DNA of 64,000 nucleotides, from positions 620,001-684,000 of the forward strand of contig JAJNNX010000008.1 of NCBI GenBank assembly GCA_023159155.1, read 5' to 3'. Position 1 is the first letter of the stretch; every line of letters starts with the position of its first letter. Below, one piece after another: positions 55,557 to 64,000 of this stretch. The position numbers were made by a program, and so were the translations under genes. The stretch comes from Ustulina deusta. Taxonomy: Eukaryota > Ascomycota > Sordariomycetes > Xylariales > Xylariaceae. The notes beneath the pieces were generated by a model. That model was not told the DNA's origin and made no database searches. It worked only from the letters and a program-made list of their open reading frames with translations.

Positions 55557-56158
55557 TCTGTCTGCCGAGTAGATATGAATATTATCAAGCGCGCTGGCTT
55601 AAGCGTGGCCAATACTAGCTTGGAGCGAGGGAGGTGGGAATTATGTTGCAGATGCAGCACCGAGGCCCTCAAAATAGGCAAGGCAATCTAGGCCGAAGCT
55701 CCCAGATGGTTTAGTTGAGCAAGCTGCATCGATGGTGCACAGGCTACTTTTTGTTGATGACGATCTGCACGAGCACGACGACTCTTATTACAAGCACGAG
55801 ACTTCTCTAACAAAAATAAAAGGAAAGCCTGCTGTCCCTTCGGACGATTGCAACATTATTTACGTAGTGTTGAGTGCCTGGTAGAAGGAACGAAATGATC
55901 AGCATGTGTTACCTCGTATACATGTACTGGCGCTAACGATGGGAGCTTGTCTCCATTTTAGGCAAGGTGCAGGGATTGGCACCTGAATGCTTCAGCAGTA
56001 CAACACTTATCAGCCTATCGGGAACTTGGTGGGGTGAGCGTGGTTCTCACCGCCAAAATTTCGACGGCAGAATTTTTAATACGCCAAATTCAATCCAACC
56101 CATTTCGCAGTGGCATTCTGACTTGACGATTGTGTTATTGCACGAGCCCGACTTCAAG
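55557..56158. promoter_or_regulatory. Divergent promoter between SMN and NOP15-like genes
   Basis: 602 bases between start codons of an snRNP assembly factor and a ribosome biogenesis protein. No strong inverted repeat was seen. Confidence 0.45.
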
Positions 56159-57448
56159 ATGCCGGAACTACGACCTAGAAAGGCATCTGTTGCTAAATCC
56201 CTGCCCAAAGAGAAAACACCAAGCAAGCGCAAAGGTCCGTCTTCTCACCAATATTCCGCGGGTGATCTAACTAACACGGCTCCCCAGCCGCGGCGAATGA
56301 CGATACATCCCCAATTGCGACGAAGAAAGTGAAGGAAGATGTACAACCCAAGAAATCCAAACGATCGGCTTCTATAACAAAGCGCAAAGAAGAAAGCGCC
56401 GCCTTAGGTGACGATGATAACCAGGTTTCTGAAGACGATGAAGCACTAGTTCTGGCCAAGTTAGTGGACAGCGACGATGAGGCAGATGACGCTACTCCCG
56501 ACGAGGAGATAAAAGAGATAGAACTACCAAAGGTTTCGAAACAAGCCACGAAAGCCTCTGGATCAGATGATGATGGACCCGGAGTCGTATACGTATGTCA
56601 TGAAGTGCGCGACGACAGGTGGAGCCATGGACGCTAACCTTGAGTTAGATTGGCCGAATTCCCAGCGGATTTTATGAACGCCAGATGCGTGAATACTTCT
56701 CACAGTTTGGACAAGTCAATAAGATCAGGATGTCCCGGAATAAAGCAACGGGCCAGTCCAAGCACTTCGCTGTATGTGTAAACCGTCATGACATGGTATC
56801 GGCCATAGTTGCGGGAAATGGGAATTGTGGCTCAACCCTACAATTTTGACATACTGGGATTATCTGCTTACCCATTGTGTCTTCATAGTTCATTGAGTTT
56901 GCTGAACTCGGCGTAGCCGAGATTGTTGCGAAGGCAATGGTAAGACACTCTCGCTATATTCTCCATGTTACGCTAGCCTAATCTGTTATCAGGATAACTA
57001 CTTGCTGGCTGGTCACATTCTGAAAGTGAAGGTGGTACCGAAGTCACAAATCCATGAGAAACTCTGGATTGGTGCAAACAAACGCTTCAAGAAGATACCT
57101 TGGAATAAGATGGCCGGGAACAGACTTAAGAAACCCCTTTCTGAATCTGCTTGGACAGGAAAGATTTCGAAAGAAGAGGCCAAGCGGAACGAGCGAGCGA
57201 AGAAGTTGTTGGAATTGGGCTACGAATTTGAGGCGCCGAAACTTAAGACTGTCCATGATGCGGATGATAGTACTCGTGCCCTTGAAGCTGTCGAGGATGT
57301 TGCTCCAGAAGCTATCGAGGCCGCACCCCAACCCAATGAAGCGAACAGTGAGCCAGCACCTGCAACGAAGAAGACTACCAAAGGGGATAAAAAACCGGTA
57401 GCCAAAACTGGCAAGAAAACGAAGAAAGGGAAGAAGGGAATGTCATAG
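56159..57448 (+). CDS. NOP15: Nucleolar RRM protein, NOP15 / NIFK-like
   Basis: 60S ribosome biogenesis factor. Exons 56159-56234, 56288-56592, 56649-56771, 56889-56939 and 56993-57448 give 336 residues. An acidic, Lys-rich N-terminus precedes one RNA-recognition motif from about 126: RNP2 as VVYIGRIPSGF, RNP1 as SKHFAFIEF, with FGQVNKIRMSRNKATG between. After the RRM, LLAGHILKVKVVPKSQIH and PWNKMAGNRLKK match the conserved extension of NOP15/NIFK proteins. The tail is Lys-rich (KKTKKGKKGMS). Four phase-consistent introns. Yeast Nop15 is shorter because it lacks the long basic and acidic ends. Confidence 0.9.
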
Positions 57449-58593
57449 ATAGGAGAGCCTTGGGCGCGGCGTTCACGATGATATAGAGTATGAATTGCTA
57501 ACTTGACTACTGTTACGCAGTTATATCACTGAATCGTGTGCAAATATTCCATAAAATGCAAGGTTTACGCGGCCTGTTTCCAACGGGTGAATACCTATTT
57601 TGAATATTTTAAGGCATCTTCCGTACATGGAGATATCACCGTACTACCTGGCAGCGGTAAATATATCGTAGATAAAAAGTGGACAAGATGTATGCGCATA
57701 GCGAACCCACGATGCTACTATTATGGAGCGAAAGTGAGATTATAAAGGCAACTAATTGTTCTACTTCAACCGGAACTTGATTGGACAGGCCAAGGAAACC
57801 ACAACAAAGCTGTCGGGTTAGGCAAGTTCGAGGAATCGGGTTCCAGAGAAGGGGAAATATGTGAGGAAGAAAGGAAAGAAAGCTAAAAGCCGGAGCAAAT
57901 TGAAATTTCGGACTTTATTTGCGAGATTGGAACTCCATTCAGACATTGGGCCAATCACACAACTGGTTCTGGAGCCAGATGACCATACAGGTGATGGCCT
58001 AGTTATAAGGCGCTGCCTCAATAAATATCGACATCATTTGAATAGCGAACAGAGGTACTCACTCTTTAGAACGAAACACACATGTTTTGTCCTTCAAAGC
58101 CATAAATTGGCATGAGTCGTCCTCACTGGTTCCCTATATAGTAGGCTACCTACATATAGGTATGAGATGTCCGGATGACTGGGTTGTTAAATAAACAGCT
58201 GTCGCCAATCGGAGTCTTTGTCGGACAGAGTGTAGGGCAGCCCCGCTGCACCTGGCAATAAGTACTTAGGTAGGTAGGTAGGGAGACAGGCACCTAGACT
58301 ACCTAACGATACCTACTAAGTACCTACAACAGGTAAGGTCAGCGAGTCCATCCCGCACTGACAGATACTGTGCGCAGCGACTGTGTTCTCTGTTGGGTCT
58401 GGAACTTGCTGCTAATCTGGCCGCAGCTCGAGACAGGCTAGTCTGATATTCGCAACCGAGATGCGCAATTCCCATCCGACTTCGACGCGCTGATATTTGC
58501 AGGACAGCGTCTTTTTGTAACTCAATAAACATTCTTTTTTTGCTGTTCAATGCCCCCGAAATTAGAGAAAAGACAACGGCCTAGACAGTGACA
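57449..58593. other. Intergenic, promoter of the RUD3-like gene
   Basis: 1.1 kb. Dense TAGGTAGGTAGG, CTACCTAACG and TAAGTACCTAC elements lie at 58143-58340. No gene seen. Confidence 0.5.
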
Positions 58594-60389
58594 ATGTCGC
58601 CTACCGAACCCCAGCAAGTCAGTTCAAGTCAGTACTCGAGGACGCCTTTCATTTCTACATGGAGCATAGGACTTGCCCACTGATGATGCCACCCTAGCTT
58701 CAAGAAAGAAGAACAACAGGAAGAAAAAGAATCCCGCCAAGTCGAAACCTACCGAAGACGGCGTCAAGGCTCCCGAGGCAGCCCAGAATAGCGAGCCACA
58801 CGACATCAATAGTGATCAATCCGACGACGACGAACCGGCACCCATTGTAACGGCAGTATGACTGATATCACGTGTCACTTTGGAGTCTTCGCAATGCTAA
58901 CAGTGCGATCCAGGCCGACGCGAAAGGCCATGCAAATGGGCATGGCTCTCCACCGTCAACGAATGGACACTCTCCTGCACACATGTCATCTGATCCGGAC
59001 ACGACGGCGCGGCTGGACGCGATGACGAAAGAACGAGCAGCCCTCAAGGTAGAGGTGGAAGAACTTAGGAAACAACTCGAAACTATACAAGCCGCCCACA
59101 CACAAGAGACAACACAACTAAAGTCTGAGCTGGAAGAAGTCGAGGCGGCCAAGGAACAAGTAGAGGAGCAATACCAGACCCTTGTTGGCAGAGTTGAAAA
59201 GATCAAGGAGAGCGTCGGCAATAGACTAGCTCGAGGCAAGGAAGAGCTAGAGGAGGCAAATCAGCGCATAGAAGAGCTTGAGGCGCAAAACGAGGACCTC
59301 CAAAAGGGTACTCAAGTCTTCCAAGAAGAGATCGCGGGATTGCAGACAGAACTACAAGATGCCACCAGAGAACTATCTAGCGTGCGCAGCCGGAACAACC
59401 TTTCGCAACAGAACTCGCTGAAGGAGAAGGAGGACATGGCTCTCCAGATCCAGCACCTTAGAGAAGAAGCCGAAGCAGCCAAAGATGCTATGGGCGATTG
59501 GGAAGTTCTGGCGATGGAGGAACGCTCGATTAGAGAGAGTTTGGCCGAGAAGGCCTCAGCGCTCGAAGAGCAACTGGAGAGCCTTAGAGATAATTATGAG
59601 CGAGCAGCATCCGAGCGAGATACTCAGTCGCAAGCTGTCGATAGCCTACAAAGAGCGCTCCAAGAAATCCAGGAAGCTCGTAAGAGAGAGCTACGAGAAA
59701 TGGTAGAGACTTCCGAGGAGCAACTTCAAGCGCTGAAGAAGCTCGTCCAGGAAGCCGACGCACGGGCGTCAGAAGCAGAAGCGGCGAGAGCATCATTGCA
59801 GAAGGAACTCGAGCGCACGTCACCCTTCGAGAAGGAGGTCAAGGAAAAGAACCTTCTTATCGGCAAACTGCGCCATGAAGCGATTGTTCTCAATGATCAT
59901 TTAACAAAAGCTTTGCGATATCTAAAGAAAACAAAACCCGAGGAGAGCATTGATAGGTATGTTTGCCCGATCGAATTTGTTGTGGCGGCGTTACTGACAC
60001 TATTCAGGCAAATTGTCACAAATCACTTTCTCCAATTCCTCGCTCTAGACCGCTCGGATCCCAAGAAATTCCAGATTCTTCAAATCATTGCCGGGTTACT
60101 AAACTGGACAGACGAGCAAAGGGAACAGGCTGGGCTGGCACGTCCAGGAGCATCCAGCAACTCTCTTCGGCTCCCCACATCTCCGTTCCACAGGACGCCT
60201 AGTACGCCATCCCTCAACGCGGAGTTCTTCTCGGAACCCACTCCCACCTCCGCCAGTAAGGAGTCACTGGCCGATCTATGGGCTGGTTTCCTGGAAAGAA
60301 GCGTAGAAGAAGGCTCCCAGGGCCCATCAAGGAAGGCAAGCATGTCGAGTATAGCTGCGGGCCCCAGGCCGGAGACTAGAGGTGGTTAA
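58594..60389 (+). CDS. RUD3: Golgin of the RUD3 / GMAP-210 type (GRAB domain)
   Basis: Coiled-coil tether on the cis-Golgi recruited by Arf1. Exons 58594-58617, 58670-58855, 58914-59956 and 60008-60389 give 544 residues. The N-terminus is basic (KKNNRKKKNPAKSK) then acidic. Residues ~100-390 are an almost unbroken coiled coil (heptads such as EELRKQLETIQAAH and QRIEELEAQNEDLQ). The GRAB (GRIP-related Arf-binding) domain follows, with IGKLRHEAIVLNDHLTKAL, LKKTKPEESIDR and, after the last intron, QIVTNHFLQFLAL and ILQIIAGLLNW. The C-terminus is Ser/Pro-rich. The first exon is only 8 codons (MSPTEPQQ), chosen because its donor gtcagt joins in frame with DLPTDDAT. Confidence 0.9.
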
Positions 60390-61037
60390 ACCTTACAGTG
60401 TGCATCACTCGACTGCCTTGTTTTCCCAAATTAAACCGAGCATCTCTGTCTCCTCAACATATCAAGCTCCAATGTACAGATTACAAAACCACAGCATTCA
60501 TTCCGGCGTTTCACGGCAAACTGGGGACATTAATGGGAGACCACGGTATCATTCAGAGATGGGTTATATGATCTGTTGCATTTCATTTTGGATCCTTGTG
60601 TTCTTTTTCCTCTAGCACTACCGGCCCACGCTATTTGTCTGCTAGATCATTGTTATCATAAGATTACGGCCTCACCTTTATTCCCCCCCCCCTTCCCCCG
60701 ACCTTTTTTTCTACGTCATAAGGCGAGTCGAATCTCGACCATGTTGGCAATAGTGTTGTAACATTGTAAAGAAACTTGCAACATCCCAAGAGATATTCTG
60801 GGTACCTATTTATCTCGGAAACGTTTCCGAAATTTTTGTGACTGTTCGCTCGGAGAACTTGAGATAATAAGCATGCATGTGTAGCCGTTTTAAATATGCT
60901 TGGGGTATTCAACATCTATTGATGATGGGAGGTATCTAGTATAAAAGTCAGACAGGGCTACCATGCCTCCTTGGCCCCACGCCAAATAAAACTCTAAAAC
61001 ACCCCGCCTAAACGCCTTCGCCAGGATACATAGATGC
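60390..61037. other. Convergent intergenic region
   Basis: 648 bases between two gene ends. A C-rich run at about 60684-60699. Nothing else seen. Confidence 0.5.
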
Positions 61038-62215
61038 TCATCCAACAGCAGACACGGGAGCCACCGGCACGGGCTGCGGCAAGACGTTTACGGCGTAGTT
61101 CTCGGCATCCCGCGAGATATCCTGGATGTTGATGCGCTTGGCCAGGGCATCGTTGACGCCCTCGACGACCTCGCGCTCCTCCATGACCTCGCGCATGACG
61201 CGGCCCTCGTGCGTCCAGTAGGCGGCGGTGCGCACCCGCAGGTCCTCGTCCCGCAAGTTCGTGTTCTTGACGATGCCGACGGCGCTCAGCCTGCTCTTGG
61301 TGGCGAGCAGCTGGCGCGTGACGGCCTCGACGCGGGCCGCGGGGGTGGGCGGCGTCGCGAACAGCCGGTTCGTGGCGGACAGCCATATCACACCCGCGAC
61401 GGCGGCGTCCAGGATCCCCAGCGCCACGCACCGCAGCGTCCGCGCCGTCCAGAAATACGCGTCGAGGTCCGCGGACCGCGTCGCCTGCGCGTTCGACGCG
61501 TAGTTGTACGTGCTCACGGCCCAGATCTCGCCGCCGGCTAGCACGGCGCTCGCGGTGGCGGCTATCGATCTCCAGCGCGCGGCGGCGGGGCCGGCGACGG
61601 TCGCGGACGTCGCGAGGCTGAGGACCACGAGGTTGAGGAGGTGCGGCGCGAGGAGCGCCGGCAGCGCGTAGTAGAGGTATGTCTTGGGGTCCTCGGAGGA
61701 GCAGAAGGGACACGACGCCACGACCTCGGGCCCGTATTGCAGGTACAGCAGGCGGGACTCGACGCTGACGAACTTGGCGCGCAGGGCGGCGTCGGTCGGC
61801 GTCAGCGCCTCGCCGGGCCGGATAGAAGCCAGCCGCGCGAAGAGCACGTCTGTCGGGATCTGCAGGCGGGAGGTCGTGAGTTTGAAGATGTTCTCGGGCG
61901 CGAAGGGCGGGAGCGCGAGGAGGAGGAGCACGAGGGCGACGGAGGCGAGGATCGAGAGAGCGCGGAGCGTGGACGGAGGTAATGGCCGGATCTGGGCGTT
62001 CGTGGCTTTCGAGGAGGCCCGGAACCGCCGGTAGTACCCTATTGCCTTGGGCAGGAGGACGGGGCCGAGGAAGATGAGGAGGGACTTGATGCTGTGCGTC
62101 CGTGTAAGTCAGTCAGTGTCTCATTTTGGTAGCCAGATTGAAGAGACGATTTGAGGGACCAGAGGAACGAGTTGGACTTGTTGTGTACTTACGTCCCCCA
62201 CGAAATGGATGCCAT
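61038..62215 (-). CDS. Multi-span membrane protein, conserved fungal type, function unknown
   Basis: Exons 62215-62193 and 62091-61038 give 358 residues. An N-terminal span (SLLIFLGPVLLPKAIGYY) and a second (ALSILASVALVLLLLALPPF) precede a polar segment containing CPFCSSEDP. Two or three more hydrophobic stretches follow (YYALPALLAPHLLNLVVLSL, SIAATASAVLAGGEIWAV, ALGILDAAVAGVIWLSA). The C-terminal ~120 residues are hydrophilic and end VLPQPVPVAPVSAVG. GC content is far above the flanks and third positions are strongly G/C. I do not recognise a named family. The start is supported by the short first exon (MASISWG) and an intron with gtaagt. Confidence 0.78.
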
Positions 62216-62959
62216 GGTAGGTTGTCTTCTCTGTGCTATATCATTCTGTTGTGTGGGAAAACAGGTCCTGATCTGTCTTTTTTGTTGTAAGTGTGGCCAG
62301 ATGTTCCTGTTTTCGGTCTCGTCATAACCTTGAAGGCGCCTACCTTCCCATAGTGGAGCTTCAGCGAACCGAACCCCGCCGAGAGCGGCGCTAATGCTCG
62401 GCTTAGGTGCCCAAAATGTGGATGCTCATTTAGCACCTAGGTAGAATCTCGTTATTTGATTGGCTCAATATTTTGCTAGCCGTGTCCACTGTAGTTTTCT
62501 TCTCATTCATAAATTCTCTTGACACGCTACTCTTCCTTCTCTTTGTCTTCTTCACATCTTGCAAATAGTGCTTTGCAGCCACGAAAGACATTAGATTGTG
62601 CGCACATTCTACACTTTACGCGTGGTCTAGCTAAAATGCTACCTATCTGGAAATACGACAGGAGGAGCCGTCGATCCCGTCGGTGATTATTCAGATCAAG
62701 CTAGCTAGACATAGCAACGATCCAGGTAAGAGAGTAAGACCATTTCTGGCACTTTCGAAGCTTTGGCGATCTTTCTTAGTGGTCGCTAGAGTCAAAAAGT
62801 ATGCCTAGATCGACCCCAAGTACTCTGCCAAGAGTCATCTCAATCGTGTTACAGAGTCCTAGCCTTTGCGCGATGATACACTCTGCGTCAAAATAGATGA
62901 GAGACATGCCCTGGTCCTAGCTTTCCTTTTGTGTACAGTATGTGTTCGACCTCGTCCAT
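62216..62959. other. Intergenic
   Basis: 744 bases between the membrane protein start and the GET1 stop. TAGGTGC (62405-62411) recurs inverted as GCACCTA about 25 bases on. No gene seen. Confidence 0.5.
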
Positions 62960-63743
62960 TCATGAATTCTTCTTGCTCTTTGCTGTCGGCGATGCGGGTG
63001 TTGGCCCCCTTGTTCCAGTTGTAGACGCGGCAGATTGTTTCTGTGCCGTCTTTTTTCCAAGTGCAAAGAGGAATGTGGCTTTGATCGTATCGCTAAAGAG
63101 TAGAACCGCTGCCGCGCAGGCCGTTTGCCATGATACTATGCTAATGCTGCCGAGTGGCGCTCTCGGAAACGACAATATCCACTCGACGTAATATGGGAAC
63201 CAGCCGCTCGGTAGCCAAAACATAGGCTCCTTTCCGTAGATCCAGGGCAGTATAAACTTGACTCCCGACGTAGCAGACCAGCGTATAATTCCGGCGGTAC
63301 GATCGAAGTTGGTTTTGGAGGCAACCTCTGAGGCTTCTAGTAGACAAGAAAGATGAACATCAGTATACATCATCTTCCACTGTGGATAAGGCTTTAGTTG
63401 TCAGGCACTCACTCATCTTCTCGAGCAGCTCCAACTGTTTGTCGTGCTGGCGCCGGAGCTTCGCCCACTTTGCGAACTGGTCCTGACTGCTCGTAGCTTT
63501 CAAGTCACGTCGGATGGCAAGGTAATCTTTCTGAAGCTTATTCTTTTCGGTCGCTTGTTTCGAAACCTCTGTTGGGAAAGCAAGGTAGATGTTCCACAGC
63601 TAGGCGAACCTGGTTAGCTAGTAAATGACCTTTTGGGGTCCTGTCATCAAACATACGATGTTGTTGATGGTTGCGGCTCCGATGGTGTTCACCAGGTGAA
63701 CAGCCACCTCGACCAAGAGGACGACAAGAAGCAAGGACGGCAT
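62960..63743 (-). CDS. GET1: GET1 (WRB-like) subunit of the tail-anchored protein insertase
   Basis: ER membrane receptor that, with Get2, takes tail-anchored proteins from Get3. Exons 63743-63657, 63599-63413 and 63336-62960 give 216 residues, the usual length. The first span is [20 protein letters not shown]. The cytosolic coiled coil that binds Get3 follows ([35 protein letters not shown]). After [18 protein letters not shown] come two further spans, including [20 protein letters not shown] and [20 protein letters not shown]. The tail is basic with Pro/Ser. The middle intron joins ATG A to AAGCCTCAG in frame. Confidence 0.94.
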
Positions 63744-64000
63744 TTTCTTGCGGACCCCGTGCGCGTGTATGAAGAAAGGCACCGCAGCGAGCGCGAGTTA
63801 GGCTTGAAGAAAGTGACACCCGTGAATGAGGCGTGGACTTTGGTGTGTGGCCTGTTCTACATCATAGTGGAGCTGATAAGGCGAACAATCGATATGAATT
63901 AAAGGTTATAAATGTAGTTAAAGGGATTTACCCCACCACATCACCCCCCTCGAGCTCCTGCATGTAGGCACCTAGGGCTATGGGCGAGGCTAAAGATCAG
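63744..64000. other. Upstream flank of GET1
   Basis: 257 bases to the window edge, presumed GET1 promoter. A short open frame read across it on the plus strand is antisense to GET1 and is not credible. Confidence 0.5.

Noticed and set aside
1..64000. Transposons, CRISPR arrays, or polyketide/non-ribosomal peptide clusters
   Set aside because: No transposase, reverse transcriptase, long terminal repeat, repeat-spacer array or megasynthase domain was found on either strand.

Overview
The window looks like a chromosomal segment of a filamentous ascomycete (Pezizomycotina, probably Sordariomycetes). The evidence is the short introns (about 45-160 bases) with GTRNGT donors and CTAAC-like branch points, the Zn2Cys6 and C2H2 fungal-type regulators, and the mix of conserved genes (MRE11, ALG2, KCS1, PCF11, GET1, SMN, RUD3, NOP15). 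The genus cannot be fixed from the sequence alone. Gene models were built by hand from splice signals and reading-frame continuity; every multi-exon model given closes in frame.

Layout. 1-1622: 3' part of a cytosolic NAD(P) aldehyde dehydrogenase. 3368-11723: an accessory block of four genes that reads as an aromatic catabolism cluster. It holds a fumarylacetoacetate-hydrolase (FAH) superfamily enzyme (+), a class A flavin monooxygenase (-), a type I extradiol ring-cleavage dioxygenase (+) and a Zn2Cys6 activator (+). The monooxygenase and dioxygenase share a 401-base divergent promoter that carries a 28-base perfect palindrome. 13665-20171: ALG2 and KCS1-type genes (both -). 24559-30967: SOK1/TCP11-type protein and MRE11 (both +). 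33159-36526: a LicD-type protein with expanded threonine repeats, then an MDR oxidoreductase (+) whose stop overlaps the end of a convergent C2H2 regulator (36513-38944, -). 38945-43104: gene-poor, with a decayed gene at about 39430-40246. 43105-47805: PCF11 and a four-span DUF7598-like membrane protein (both -). 49880-50438: a SERF/4F5 protein (+). 51629-52716: a secreted cupredoxin (-). 54759-55556: an SMN orthologue in five tiny exons (-). 56159-60389: NOP15-like RRM protein and RUD3-like golgin (both +). 61038-62215: an unrecognised multi-span membrane protein. 62960-63743: GET1 (both -).

How genes may work together. The 3.4-11.7 kb block fits hydroxylation of a phenolic ring, extradiol (meta) cleavage, then hydrolysis or hydration of the ring-fission product, under a local Zn2Cys6 regulator. 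Fungi mostly use intradiol (ortho) cleavage or the homogentisate route, so a clustered extradiol route is the most interesting system here. The MDR/C2H2 pair may be a second small regulator-enzyme unit. The rest is core cell biology: DNA repair, inositol pyrophosphate signalling, N-glycan assembly, mRNA 3' processing, snRNP assembly, Golgi tethering and tail-anchored protein insertion. Short palindromic TAGGTACCTA-like elements recur in many intergenic stretches.
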